Source: DATKBT01 sp035546295 (GTDB taxonomy: Bacteria; Acidobacteriota; Thermoanaerobaculia; Multivoradales; Multivoraceae). Taken from it: a DNA stretch of 34,984 nucleotides. The notes beneath the pieces were generated by a model. That model searched no databases. It saw nothing but the letters and a program-made list of their open reading frames with translations, and had not been told where the DNA came from. Shown piece by piece: positions 8,182-16,508 of the stretch. The position numbers and the translations under genes are program-made. The stretch's first letter is position 1. Each line of letters begins with the position of its first letter. The DNA lies in NCBI GenBank assembly GCA_035546295.1, contig DATKBT010000059.1, positions 1 through 34,984 of the forward strand. The letters run 5' to 3'.

Positions 8182-9567
8182 TCAGAGCGTGAAGGGCGCC
8201 GTGCTGTCGCCGAAGCTCTCGACGTCGTCGAGGCCGAGCTGGTGCAGGAGGCTGAGCATGACGTTGGCCATCGGCGTCCCGTCCTCCGCACGGTGGTGGA
8301 CGCCGCCCGCGAGCGCGCCGTTGGCGTGGCCGGCGAGGAACAGCGGGCAGCGCTTGTGGTTGTGGAGGTTGGAGTCCCCCATCGGCGAGCCGTAGACGAT
8401 CAGCGTCTTTTCGAGCAGGTTGCTGTCGCCGTCGGGGGTCGAGCGCAACCGCTCGAGGAAGTAGGGGATCAGGCTCACGTGGTAGCGGTTGATCTTGGCG
8501 AAGTCGAGAACCCGCTCCTCCTTCCCGCCGTGGTGCGAGGCCGGGTGGAAGGGCGCGTTGACGCCGCTCTCCGGGTACACCCGCGCCGAGCCGTCGCGCC
8601 CCATCTTGAAGGAGAACACCCGGGTGACGTCGGAGGCGAGCGCGAGGACCTGAAGGTCGAACATCAGCTCGACGTGCTCGGCGAAGGAGTCGGGAACGCC
8701 GATGGGCGCCTCGGGCAGCTCGCGCGCCTCGCCGGAGACGTTGTGCTGCTCGATGCGCTGGATCCGCCGCTCGACCTCGCGCACGTGGTCCAGGTACTCG
8801 CCCAGGCGGTGCCGGTCGGCGGGGCCGAGGTCGCGGCGCAGGCGGTCGACCTCGCCGACGATCCAGTCGAGGATGCTGCGATCGGTGCTGCGGCGCGCGG
8901 CGCGCTCGTCGGGGGTGCTGCCGGCGCCGAAGAGCTGGTCGAAGGCGACCCGCGGGTCGCGCACCATCGGCAGCGGCGTGGTGGGCGCCGCCCAGCTGAT
9001 GGTGTCGGTGTAGACGCAGGCGTAACCGTAAGCGCAGCCACCCGACTGGTCCACGTTCTCGATGCAGAGCTGCATCGACGGGATCGGTGTGTCCTGGCCG
9101 TAGCGCTGGGCGTAGAGCTGGTCGATCGAGACGCCGACCTCGACGTCGGAGCTCTCGGTCTGCTTCGGGTGCGCCTGGGTGAGGAAGACCGCGCTGGAGC
9201 GGAAGTGATCGCCGCCCACCTCGCGGGCCGTGAACGCCTCGGCGTTGCGCACGTCGGTGTTGCTGACGATGGTGAGCCAGTCGCGGAAGGGCTCGAGCGG
9301 GCTCAGGCTCGACGGCGTGAGGTCGAAGTCGCGACCGGCCTCGGCTGGCGCCCACAGGTTCTTGGACGCTCCGAGCTCGTTGCTGCCGGCCGCTCCGTGG
9401 ACCATCTCGATGCACACCAGCCGCGTCGGATCCTCGGTGGCGGTCCGGTCGATCACACGGGCGTGCCCGAGCGCCGGCCGCATCGCGTCGAGAAACGGCA
9501 GGGCGACCGTGGTTCCGAGCCCGCGCAGCACGGTGCGGCGCGTCAGATGCTTCTTGGTCAGGATCAT
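8182..9567 (-). CDS. DUF1552 domain secreted protein
   Basis: A 461-residue protein with a twin-arginine signal (LTRRTVLRGLGTTVALPFLDA, residues 8-28), so it should be exported folded. The body matches DUF1552: WAPAEAGRDFDLTPSSLSPLEPFRDW, VSNTDVRNAEAF, GVSIDQLYAQRYG, the central LDWIVGEVDRLRRDLGPADRHRL helix, then FSFKMGRD and HHGG, with the C-terminal VYGSPMGDSNLHNHKRCPLFLAG. Recurring His and Asp positions suggest a metal-dependent enzyme related to the sulfatase/phosphatase-like DUF1501 proteins, but no activity is established. Its ATG overlaps the stop of the DUF1592 gene by four bases (ATGA), so the two are translationally coupled, as is usual for this pair. Confidence 0.9.
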   Translation of the reverse strand: MILTKKHLTRRTVLRGLGTTVALPFLDAMRPALGHARVIDRTATEDPTRLVCIEMVHGAAGSNELGASKNLWAPAEAGRDFDLTPSSLSPLEPFRDWLTIVSNTDVRNAEAFTAREVGGDHFRSSAVFLTQAHPKQTESSDVEVGVSIDQLYAQRYGQDTPIPSMQLCIENVDQSGGCAYGYACVYTDTISWAAPTTPLPMVRDPRVAFDQLFGAGSTPDERAARRSTDRSILDWIVGEVDRLRRDLGPADRHRLGEYLDHVREVERRIQRIEQHNVSGEARELPEAPIGVPDSFAEHVELMFDLQVLALASDVTRVFSFKMGRDGSARVYPESGVNAPFHPASHHGGKEERVLDFAKINRYHVSLIPYFLERLRSTPDGDSNLLEKTLIVYGSPMGDSNLHNHKRCPLFLAGHANGALAGGVHHRAEDGTPMANVMLSLLHQLGLDDVESFGDSTAPFTL

Positions 9568-12143
9568 CGGTCCGCTCCTTCGCGGTGGGCCCGAGCCGGG
9601 TCGTTCCCGGCCCCGTCGTCGGCGACCGCGACGCCGGCGGGATCGAGGCGGCTCCTGCAAAAGGCATCGCTGCGAACGACGCCGAGGACGAAAGCCGAGA
9701 ACCGATGCTCGCTGTCGCCCGCCTCGCGAACGATCCGGCGCACCGTCGGCATGTCCGAGACCTCGAGCCGGCGGCCGAGCGCGTAGGCGAGGAGGTTCTC
9801 GGTGAAGGTGGTGAGCACGACGTCGGCCCGCTTCAGGAGCGCGTTGCGCAGATCGGCGGGCCCGGCGAGCGGCGCGCCGTCGAAGAGCGTGCCGGTGGTG
9901 TCGACCGCGACGCCGCCGTCGCGAATCCGCCGCGCCCCGGTGACGTCGAAGCTCTCGAGCGCGAGCCCGATCGGATCGATCACCCGATGGCACGACCTGC
10001 AGGCCGGGTTCGATCGATGCTCCTCGAGCCGCTCGCGAACCGAGAGCGCACGACCTCCGGCCGTCGCCTCGGTCTGCTCGAGGTCGGGGACGTCGGGCGG
10101 CGGCGGGGGCGGCGGCGAGCCCAGCAGCACCTCCATCACCCATTTGCCGCGCAGCACCGGCGAGGTGCGGGTGGCGTGCGAGGTCAGGGCGAGAATGCTG
10201 CCGTGCCCGAGGAGGCCACGGCGGCCCTCGTCGGCGAGCTGCGCCCGCCGATGTTCGCTGCCCGTGACGCCGGGCAGCCCGTAGTGCCTCGCCAGCCGCT
10301 CGTCGACGAAGGTGTAGTCGGCGTCGATCAGCTCGAGGACCGGCCGGTCGGCGCGCACCACGTGCTCGAAGAAGCGCTCGGTCTCACGGCGCATCGACGC
10401 CGCGAGGGTCTGGTCGTAGTGCGGGTACATCAGTGCGTCGGGGTGGAGCCGATCGAGATCCTGGAGCCGCAGCCACTGGGCGGCGAAGCGCGTCGCCAGC
10501 GCCGAGGCACGGGGATCCCCCAGCATGCGGAGCACCTGACGCTCGAGCTCGGCCGGCTCGCCGAGGCGTCCAGCGCGCGCGGTTGCGATCAGCTCGGCAT
10601 CCGGACCGCTCGCCCAGAGGAAGTACGAGAGGCGCGAAGCGAGGTCGAGGGGGCCGATCCGGAAGCTCTCGCCGGCGACGGCATCCTGCGGGACCTGCTC
10701 GAGGCGGAGCACGAAGTGCGGGGAGGCGAGGATCGCCTGCAACGCCTTCCTGATCCCGGACTCGAAGCCCCCCTCCGCGGCGCCCGACCGGTAGAAGCCG
10801 AGCAGCCCCTCCAGATCGTGGTCGTCGACCGGGCGGCGGTAGGCGCGCTCGGCGAGCGCGGAGAGGATGGCGCGGGCGCACGGGATCTCCTCGGCGGCCG
10901 CGGTCGGCCGGCAGGTGAAGATCCGCCGCCGGCTCGGAGTGTCGAAGACGCCGGTGGCGCGGTACGGCCCGCCGATGGCGAGGGAGCGCAGGTGGGGCAG
11001 CGTGGTGATCCCCGACGCGATGCCGATCTGCGTGTCGGCCAGCGTGTGCTCGATCGGCGCCAGGAGATCGTCGATCGGGCCCCAGAAGCGGACGGGAAAG
11101 GCCGCCGAAACCCGGCGCGAGCCGGAGCGCACCACGATCGGACCGGTCTCCATCGTCATTCCCGCGGGAGCCGCCTCGTTCATCAGCGGGTCGAGATCGA
11201 GCAGCGCCACGCGCTGCCCGTCGATCGAGACTTCGATCTGCTCACCCTCGGCGCGGGAGCCGAACAGCTCGCCGGTGGGGGTCGAGTGCAGGGTGATCCT
11301 GAACACGTACTCGCCGTCGGCCGGAAAGGCGTGGACGATCGAGACACCGCCGCGACTTCCGAAGGGCGCGCCGGGGACGCGCTCGAGCTGCGAGGCGGTG
11401 CGGGGTACGGTGTAGGTCGCCTCCGCGGGTCCGGCGCCGGGGTCGCCGACCGCCCGCCGGGCGATGTCGGCGGCGGCGCGCAGATATCCCTCCATCAGCG
11501 TCGCCGAGAGGCCCTGGACGTCGGCGACGTTGTCGAAGCCGTGGCTGACGGTGTCCGCCGGGAGGAAGGCCTCGACGTCGACGACGAGGCCGAGCAGATC
11601 CTCGACCGAGCGACGGTACTCGGCGCGGTTGAGGCGCTGGAAGGGGCGGCGGCCGGGGTCGGGATCGGCGGCCGCGACGGTGTCGATCGTCGTCTCGAGG
11701 TGATCGGCCAGCGCGGCGATCTCGGCCTCGGGGGGCCGCGGCGCGCCGGGCGGCGGCATCATTCCGACCCGCAGCTTGCGGATCATCTTCTCGGCGACCT
11801 CGGGGGCGAGCTCCGGGCGCGCCAGCTCGAACGACTCGAGCGTGAGGCCTCCGCGCTCCAGGCGATCGTTGTGGCAGCGCACGCAATAGCGGCCGACGAG
11901 CGCCTGGTGGGGCTCCGCGTCGACCGCCGCGCTCACCGGGGCGGCCGAGCCGGGCAGGCCGCCCCCGCTCGCGACGCTCGGGGCGATCGCCCCCGCGAGG
12001 GCGCTGGCTGCGAGGAGCGCCACGAGCGTGCTCGGCGTGGCGAGTGAGCGTCGGATGATGGTCCTCCCAGAGATCCCGGCCCGCAGGGTCGCCACCGCGA
12101 GACCACGCGCGGGCTGCGCGAAGGGCGTACGCTGATCGGTCAT
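9564..12143 (-). CDS. DUF1592/DUF1588/DUF1585 cytochrome-like secreted protein
   Basis: An 859-residue protein with a hydrophobic export segment at about 36-58 and then a haem-binding CVRCH (Cys87, Cys90, His91) in a planctomycete-type cytochrome c domain. It continues with DUF1587 (FQRLNRAEYRRSVEDLLGL), DUF1595 (about 409-481, ERAYRRPV...SPHFVLRLE), DUF1592 (about 484-615, LASRLSYFLWASGPD), DUF1588 (about 625-725, with GHGSILALTSHATRTSPVLRG and a second CRSCH near 714), and DUF1585 at the C-terminus (LLAYALGRRLEVSD). This order is standard for the family, and the length is typical. The two CxxCH motifs imply one or two c-type haems and periplasmic electron transfer, but the reaction is unknown. 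It is the first gene of the three-gene leftward operon. Confidence 0.92.
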   Translation of the reverse strand: MTDQRTPFAQPARGLAVATLRAGISGRTIIRRSLATPSTLVALLAASALAGAIAPSVASGGGLPGSAAPVSAAVDAEPHQALVGRYCVRCHNDRLERGGLTLESFELARPELAPEVAEKMIRKLRVGMMPPPGAPRPPEAEIAALADHLETTIDTVAAADPDPGRRPFQRLNRAEYRRSVEDLLGLVVDVEAFLPADTVSHGFDNVADVQGLSATLMEGYLRAAADIARRAVGDPGAGPAEATYTVPRTASQLERVPGAPFGSRGGVSIVHAFPADGEYVFRITLHSTPTGELFGSRAEGEQIEVSIDGQRVALLDLDPLMNEAAPAGMTMETGPIVVRSGSRRVSAAFPVRFWGPIDDLLAPIEHTLADTQIGIASGITTLPHLRSLAIGGPYRATGVFDTPSRRRIFTCRPTAAAEEIPCARAILSALAERAYRRPVDDHDLEGLLGFYRSGAAEGGFESGIRKALQAILASPHFVLRLEQVPQDAVAGESFRIGPLDLASRLSYFLWASGPDAELIATARAGRLGEPAELERQVLRMLGDPRASALATRFAAQWLRLQDLDRLHPDALMYPHYDQTLAASMRRETERFFEHVVRADRPVLELIDADYTFVDERLARHYGLPGVTGSEHRRAQLADEGRRGLLGHGSILALTSHATRTSPVLRGKWVMEVLLGSPPPPPPPDVPDLEQTEATAGGRALSVRERLEEHRSNPACRSCHRVIDPIGLALESFDVTGARRIRDGGVAVDTTGTLFDGAPLAGPADLRNALLKRADVVLTTFTENLLAYALGRRLEVSDMPTVRRIVREAGDSEHRFSAFVLGVVRSDAFCRSRLDPAGVAVADDGAGNDPARAHREGADR

Positions 12144-12438
12144 TCTAGCCCGGGAGGCGGCGAGCCGCCCCGAGAGGTCGGCGATCAGCTCGCGATCGTG
12201 TCCGGGACCTCGGCTCCTTCGATCTCCCGCGGCGAACTCGAGCGGCGACTCCCGTGGCCGGCGGTGATCGTTCGAGGAGCGACGGGTGGGAGAGCTCCCG
12301 GCCGCTCGGCTCTCGGCGGATCGCCCGCTTCGCCACGCGGCTTCTCCTCGCTTCCTCCTCGCTGCCTCCTCGCGATGGGCTCTGCCGTGGCAGCATCGCG
12401 ACGCGCGGGGGCGCGGGACTCTTCACCGACCGAGGCCG
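12144..12438. other. Divergent intergenic region between the DUF1592 and gluQ genes
   Basis: These 295 bases separate two outward-facing starts. Beyond the CTAG at 12145-12148 no TA dinucleotide occurs, so no ordinary -10 box serves gluQ. On the leftward side, TAGAAT overlaps the DUF1592 ATG, and a hairpin (GGCGG-CGAG-CCGCC, 12156-12169) lies 12 bases before that start. No gene was recognised here. Confidence 0.5.
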
Positions 12439-13479
12439 ATGGACAGCAGCGACGCACGATCGAACCTCGGCCCGCCCCGCGGTCGCTACGCGCCCTCTCC
12501 GACCGGGCCGATCCACGTCGGCAACGCCCGCACCGCCCTGGTCGCCTGGTTGTCGGTGCGCAGCGCGGGAGGCGTCTTCGTGCTGCGCAACGAAGACCTC
12601 GACGCACCAAGGGTCGTTCGCGGGCTCGCCGAGGAGCAGCGGTGCGATCTCGAGTGGCTGGGGCTCGACTGGGACGAGGGACCGGACCGGGGCGGCGAGC
12701 ACGGACCGTACGAGCAGGGTCTGCGCACCCGGCATTACCTCGAGGCGCTGCGCCGGCTCGAGGCGCGCGGCCGTCTGTTCCCCTGCGGGCTCACCCGCCG
12801 CGAGCTCCGCGGCGTCGCGTCCGCCCCCCACGGTCCCGAGAGCGCGCCCTACCCCGCGTCGTTGCGGCCCACCGGGCTGGAGCCCCGGTGGCTGGAACGG
12901 CTGCTCGCCAGCGAGGACGCCGGCGCGGCGGTCCGATTCCGGGTGGACCCGGTCGAGGTCGCCTGGGAGGACCTGGTGCTCGGATCGATGAGAGAGCGGG
13001 TCGATCTGGAGGTGGGTGACTTCGTGCTGCGCCGGCGCGACGGTCTGTGGGCGTATCAGCTCGCCGTCGTGGTCGACGACCTGGCGATGGCGATCGACGA
13101 GGTGGTTCGCGGAGCGGACCTGGTGGGATCGACGGGTCGGCAGATCCTGCTCTTCGAGGCGCTCGGAGGTCGGGCCCCGCGGTTCGGTCACGTCCCGCTC
13201 ATGGTGACGCCGGCAGGGGAGAAGCTGAGCAAGCGCGACCAGGCGCTCACGGTCGCAGCTCTACGGGGAGCCGGGCTCCCCCCCGAGCTGGTCGTCGGCT
13301 ACCTGGCCTACACCCTCGGCCTGCGCGATCGCATCGAGGGCGCGACACCGGCCGAGCTCGTCGGCGAGCACGAGTGGAGCAGGCTGCTCTCGGGAGAGAC
13401 GATCGTTCCGCCCGATCTCGCCGAGCGGTTGCTGCAGCGGCGGCGAGTGCCGCGGCCCAGCGGCCACGATGCCGGTTGA
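12439..13479 (+). CDS. gluQ: Glutamyl-Q tRNA(Asp) synthetase
   Basis: A 346-residue class I synthetase-like protein. It lacks the anticodon-binding domain of GluRS and so matches GluQRS, which attaches glutamate to queuosine in the anticodon loop of tRNA(Asp). YAPSPTGPIHVGNART carries the HIGH-type motif (HVGN), and EKLSKRDQ is the KMSKS-type motif; ALVAWLSVR, LRNEDLDAPR and QLAVVVDDLAM are family signatures. Of the four zinc ligands in the E. coli enzyme (C-x-C ... Y-x3-C), only the first Cys (FPCGL) and the Tyr (YPASL) remain, so zinc binding is probably lost. The ATG at 12439 was chosen because the motif spacing then fits the family. Its 3' end overlaps the antisense extension of hepT. Confidence 0.88.
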   Translation: MDSSDARSNLGPPRGRYAPSPTGPIHVGNARTALVAWLSVRSAGGVFVLRNEDLDAPRVVRGLAEEQRCDLEWLGLDWDEGPDRGGEHGPYEQGLRTRHYLEALRRLEARGRLFPCGLTRRELRGVASAPHGPESAPYPASLRPTGLEPRWLERLLASEDAGAAVRFRVDPVEVAWEDLVLGSMRERVDLEVGDFVLRRRDGLWAYQLAVVVDDLAMAIDEVVRGADLVGSTGRQILLFEALGGRAPRFGHVPLMVTPAGEKLSKRDQALTVAALRGAGLPPELVVGYLAYTLGLRDRIEGATPAELVGEHEWSRLLSGETIVPPDLAERLLQRRRVPRPSGHDAG

Positions 13480-13837
13480 GAGCCGCGTTGTCGCCAGGAT
13501 TCCGCGGCGCGGGCTCGCGGTAGTCGTGGATCGCGACGTTGCGGAACCCGACCATCTTGCGCATGGACTCGGCGAGCTCCGGCTCGAGCTGGAGTGCCTC
13601 CTCCAGCGAGTCTAAGGCGTCACGGCTCTCCTGTGGCACCCCCAGCCGGTGTCGGCGCACGAGATGCATCGCGAGGTCGATCGACGCCTCGCATGCGCGC
13701 TGCAGGTTCAGGAGGATCGAGTCTTGGCGCGTGAGATCCTGGTTCAGGTGAGCCGCGTTCCCCGCGTAGACCTCGGCGATACGCGCCAGACATCGCTCGA
13801 TGATGGCGACCTTGTTGACGACGACGTCATCGACCAT
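13247..13837 (-). CDS. hepT: HepT-like RNase toxin with aberrant C-terminus
   Basis: The frame from the ATG at 13837 gives 196 residues. Residues 1-107 are a HEPN-fold HepT toxin (DUF86): a four-helix pattern and the catalytic RX4HXY motif as R99-NVAI-H104-D-Y106. In characterised pairs MntA adds AMP to this Tyr. HepT proteins usually end 25-35 residues later with a helix; here that helix is missing. From residue 108 the frame is Arg/Ala-rich and, past 13479, is simply the antisense of gluQ. So the toxin seems to have lost its natural C-terminus by truncation or rearrangement against gluQ. Whether the tail is stable or the toxin active is unknown. The start overlaps the mntA stop by 11 bases. 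Confidence 0.78.
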   Translation of the reverse strand: MVDDVVVNKVAIIERCLARIAEVYAGNAAHLNQDLTRQDSILLNLQRACEASIDLAMHLVRRHRLGVPQESRDALDSLEEALQLEPELAESMRKMVGFRNVAIHDYREPAPRNPGDNAALNRHRGRWAAALAAAAATARRDRAERSSLPRAACSTRARRRARPVSRPRCDRAGRGCRPGSRRPARGGARLPVELRP

Positions 13838-14267
13838 AGACGGAGCCTTCGCGTTGCGCCTGCTCGAGGATGTCGCGTCGCTCTTCGTTGAGCCGAGCAT
13901 AGGACGACAGCGCGTACGCCTCGAAGGCTTCGACGCTTTGCCGATCCCGCGCGAAGAGGAGCGCCCCGTTCGCGATGACCTGGATGCGCAAGACGTCGGA
14001 AGCCCTCAGCAGATCCACCAGATCGACGTCCTGCCGGACGAGGACAGCGAGGGCGATCTGGAGCTCGAACCGCTCCGTCGCCTCGAGGGGCCGGCCGGCG
14101 AGAACGGCGATGTCGAGGTCGCTTCCGGGGAGCGCGGAACCCTCGGCCGTCGACCCGAACAGATAGACCGCGTCGAGCGATGGCAGGCGCTCACGCAGGA
14201 GGGCGACGATCTCTGAGGTCGGGATCTCCGGCGGCGTCTCGCTCCGACCATCCGAGGTCTGGTTCAT
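13827..14267 (-). CDS. mntA: MntA-like nucleotidyltransferase antitoxin
   Basis: A 146-residue minimal nucleotidyltransferase with the textbook GSX10DXD motif: G38-S39, ten residues, D50-L-D52 in FGSTAEGSALPGSDLDIAV. In type VII toxin-antitoxin systems MntA neutralises HepT by transferring AMP from ATP onto the Tyr of its RX4HXY motif. It precedes hepT and overlaps it by 11 bases, so both are made from one message. The ATG at 14267 is favoured; a GTG three codons earlier (14276) is possible. No Shine-Dalgarno sequence precedes either. A TATCGT seven bases before the ATG could be a -10 element of a leaderless transcript. Confidence 0.86.
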   Translation of the reverse strand: MNQTSDGRSETPPEIPTSEIVALLRERLPSLDAVYLFGSTAEGSALPGSDLDIAVLAGRPLEATERFELQIALAVLVRQDVDLVDLLRASDVLRIQVIANGALLFARDRQSVEAFEAYALSSYARLNEERRDILEQAQREGSVYGR

Positions 14268-14306
14268 CGCAGCCACGATAGCAGCCGGTTTCGCGGCCTT
14301 TCGCCG

Positions 14307-15707
14307 TCACGAGGCGAGCTCGACGTCTCGCTCGCGACCCGGCTCGGGCAAGGTCTTGGCGAGCCGCGCCAGCTCGGCGATCTCGACCTGGAGCTCGTCG
14401 CGGCGGCCGCGCAGGTAGGCGCTGGCGTCCCGCCGGCTGCGCAGCACCACGAAGGCGCGAAGCTCCTCGAGGAGCCGTCGCCGCCAGCGGGCGAAGGTCC
14501 AGGCGACCGCCGCAATCGGGCCGAGCAGCGCCGTCCAGACCAGCGCCCAGCGCCATCCCCAGGTCTCGAACACCCACCAGACCTGAGCTCCCCACCAGAG
14601 GGCGAAGAGCACGAGACCGAGGAGGATCTTGGACGTGTCGTACTGGTCGGCGCGGCGCGCCATCCTCGGGCCCAGCCAGCGGGTCAGGAAGAACGGCGGA
14701 CCCGACGTGATCCAGCCGGCGGCCGCGATCGGCAGGGCCAGGATCGCGGGCGTGAGCCGCGGCAGTAGATCCAGGAGGAAGCGCAGCGGCCGGTGCTCGA
14801 CCACCAGCTCGTCGTCGCGCGCCCCGAGCAGCCGGCACAGTCGCTCGAACCGGCGCAGCCGGCGGCGCACCGACTCGACCTGCCGGGGAGCGCGCTGCCG
14901 GAGCGACCGGTGCACGGCGATCATCCTCTGCAGGGACCGGAAGCGGCGTGCCAGCGGCCTGGCATCGGGGCGCTTGCCGCGCCGCAGCCGGTAGAATCGA
15001 TCGAGCCGGTTGAGGAAGTCGAGATCGGCCCACGAGTCGACGTTCAAGGTGATCGCGCGCAGGCCTTCCTCCACCTGCTCGGTGAGCTCCCGCACGGCGG
15101 CGGCCGGATCGCTCTCCCGGCTCGCGGACCGGTGCGAGACGGGCCGGCCGACCTGGACCAGGACGCTGCTGCGAAAGCGCCCGCGTCGGGTGAAGGTGAG
15201 GCTCATCGGCAGCAGCGGCACGTCGAGCCCGTGCTCGAGCCGGGCCGCGGTCGCGATCCTCGCGGCTCCGGTCTTGAGCGGCTTGAGCCGGGGATCGGAG
15301 TGGCTCTCGCCCTCGGGGAAGATCAGGATCGCACCTCCTTCGGCGAGCAGCGAGGTCGCGCGCCGAAAGGTGCGGTCGTTGCGCCCGGAGTCACCGGGCG
15401 CGGCGCCCGCTCGCTCCGGTCGCCGCCGGTAGACGGGGATGGCGCCCGCCAGCCAGAGCAACGGCCACATCAGCGGATTGCGGAACAGGCCGCTGCGCGC
15501 CAGCGGGTGCAGCGGGCAGGAGACGAACGACTGCAGGATGATCGGGTCGGCGAGCGCGTTGAGGTGGTTGGCGCAGACGATCAGCGGTCCAGACCCAGGG
15601 AGCCGCTCCGCTCCCCAGATCTCGACGCGCCGGTAGAACACCCGCACGACGCCGCGACAGAAGAGGCGCCAGAGCTTCGAGGTCGCAGTCCGCGGATCGA
15701 GTGCCAC
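14307..15707 (-). CDS. PlsC-type acyltransferase with C-terminal membrane segments
   Basis: A 466-residue protein of the 1-acylglycerol-3-phosphate acyltransferase superfamily. ANHLNALADP (His48, Asp54) has the H-x5-D spacing of the branch resembling yeast Gpt2/Sct1, and IFPEGESHSDPRLKPLKTGAARIA (FPEG at 130-133) binds the substrate phosphate. After an Arg-rich helical region come two to three membrane segments (PAILALPIAAAGWI; ILLGLVLFALWWGAQVWW; ALVWTALLGPIAAVAW) and an Arg/Glu-rich tail, an architecture shared with that branch. It likely acylates a glycerol-phosphate lipid at the inner membrane; the exact acceptor is uncertain. The start is GTG at 15707, the only start codon between the upstream neighbour and the conserved core, though it lacks a Shine-Dalgarno sequence. 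Confidence 0.83.
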   Translation of the reverse strand: MALDPRTATSKLWRLFCRGVVRVFYRRVEIWGAERLPGSGPLIVCANHLNALADPIILQSFVSCPLHPLARSGLFRNPLMWPLLWLAGAIPVYRRRPERAGAAPGDSGRNDRTFRRATSLLAEGGAILIFPEGESHSDPRLKPLKTGAARIATAARLEHGLDVPLLPMSLTFTRRGRFRSSVLVQVGRPVSHRSASRESDPAAAVRELTEQVEEGLRAITLNVDSWADLDFLNRLDRFYRLRRGKRPDARPLARRFRSLQRMIAVHRSLRQRAPRQVESVRRRLRRFERLCRLLGARDDELVVEHRPLRFLLDLLPRLTPAILALPIAAAGWITSGPPFFLTRWLGPRMARRADQYDTSKILLGLVLFALWWGAQVWWVFETWGWRWALVWTALLGPIAAVAWTFARWRRRLLEELRAFVVLRSRRDASAYLRGRRDELQVEIAELARLAKTLPEPGRERDVELAS

Positions 15708-15776
15708 GTGGCGGAGGGGTGTGGCGGGCGCCGGCTCGGGGCATCGCCGGGAGGGCGTCGTGGTGGCGGTCGGATC

Positions 15777-15784
15777 GATTCTAC
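15777..15784 (-). promoter_or_regulatory. possible -10-like box upstream of the acyltransferase
   Basis: GTAGAATC lies 69 bases before the GTG at 15707, between this gene and the EamA-like gene. It belongs to the same box series as those near 2490, 4272, 16458, 21502 and 28732. Confidence 0.3.
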
Positions 15785-15826
15785 GGACAGCCCGGGACGA
15801 GGCGTCCCCGTCGTCTCTGGGCTGCG

Positions 15827-16363
15827 TCAGTGCTCGGCGTCCGCGCTCGCGGCCGCCGGCGCTTCCGAGCCGGGCGTGGGCGCGGCGGCGGGGGCCGCGT
15901 GCGGCGTGTTGCGGGTGATGATGATCACGGCGACCAGCATCAGGAGGATGCCGACCCACAGCATCGGCGTCGTGTGTAGCTTGCCCCTGGACGAGACGAC
16001 CGCGTATAGAGCAGTGACGGTGACCGCGCCGCCGAACACGACGGGCATCACCGCGTGCGGGATCCGGGCGCCGCCCGTGAACATCGCGAGCGTCAGGTTG
16101 AAAGCGCCGAGGGCGCCGAGGGTGCCCGCCGCCAGCCCCCAACCGGCCCCGGCGCCGCTGGGCGCGAAGCTGTCGCCCTTCCAGGCCATTCCCGCCATGC
16201 CGCCGACGATCGCGATCACCAAGTAGGCGAAGCCGATCGCCACGTAGGGCTTGAACGGCGACAGGTCGGCGTCGGCGATCCTGGCCCGTCCGAGGGTCGG
16301 TCCGTAGAGCCCCCAGCAGATCGCAGTACCCAGAGCGAAGACGAAGGGAAGCAGGTTCTTCAT
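15827..16363 (-). CDS. Small multi-pass membrane protein, EamA/DMT-like
   Basis: A 178-residue protein with five predicted membrane segments: LLPFVFALGTAICWGLYGP, YVAIGFAYLVIAIVGGMAG, GLAAGTLGALGAFNLTLAM, AVMPVVFGGAVTVTALYAV and LWVGILLMLVAVIIIT. The first (AICWGLYGPTLGRA) and last recall one half of a drug/metabolite transporter, so it may function as a dimer. The substrate is unknown. The C-terminus is an Ala/Pro-rich tail. The ATG at 16363 is preceded by GGGAGA at a suitable distance. It lies upstream of the acyltransferase on the same strand, separated by about 120 bases with a possible promoter. Confidence 0.7.
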   Translation of the reverse strand: MKNLLPFVFALGTAICWGLYGPTLGRARIADADLSPFKPYVAIGFAYLVIAIVGGMAGMAWKGDSFAPSGAGAGWGLAAGTLGALGAFNLTLAMFTGGARIPHAVMPVVFGGAVTVTALYAVVSSRGKLHTTPMLWVGILLMLVAVIIITRNTPHAAPAAAPTPGSEAPAAASADAEH

Positions 16364-16457
16364 GGGATCTCCCGGCGCGACGTGGGCCGACCGGCGGGTG
16401 AGCGATCTCCCGGCCCGCTCGCGAACGGCGAGCGGCTGGCGGGTCGGCACGGTGGTG

Positions 16458-16465
16458 GACTCTAC
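16458..16465 (-). promoter_or_regulatory. possible -10-like box upstream of the EamA-like gene
   Basis: GTAGAGTC lies 94 bases before the ATG at 16363, in the gap after the metallopeptidase stop. No -35 element was recognised. Confidence 0.28.
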
Positions 16466-16508
16466 AGCAGGCCCGGCGCCCGGCCGGCGCCCTCTCCGCC
16501 GAGGCCGG

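Noticed and set aside
8155..12047. Long plus-strand open frames (543 and 820 codons) opposite the DUF1552 and DUF1592 genes
   Set aside because: Low-complexity, charge-rich translations with no motifs; the minus-strand genes are unmistakable.
12145..13191. A 348-codon minus-strand frame opposite gluQ
   Set aside because: No protein family resemblance, while gluQ has all its signature motifs on the other strand.
14991..15001. A GGTAGAATC copy of the recurrent box
   Set aside because: It lies inside the acyltransferase coding sequence, on the opposite strand, with no gene start after it; it serves as a reminder that the box can occur by chance.
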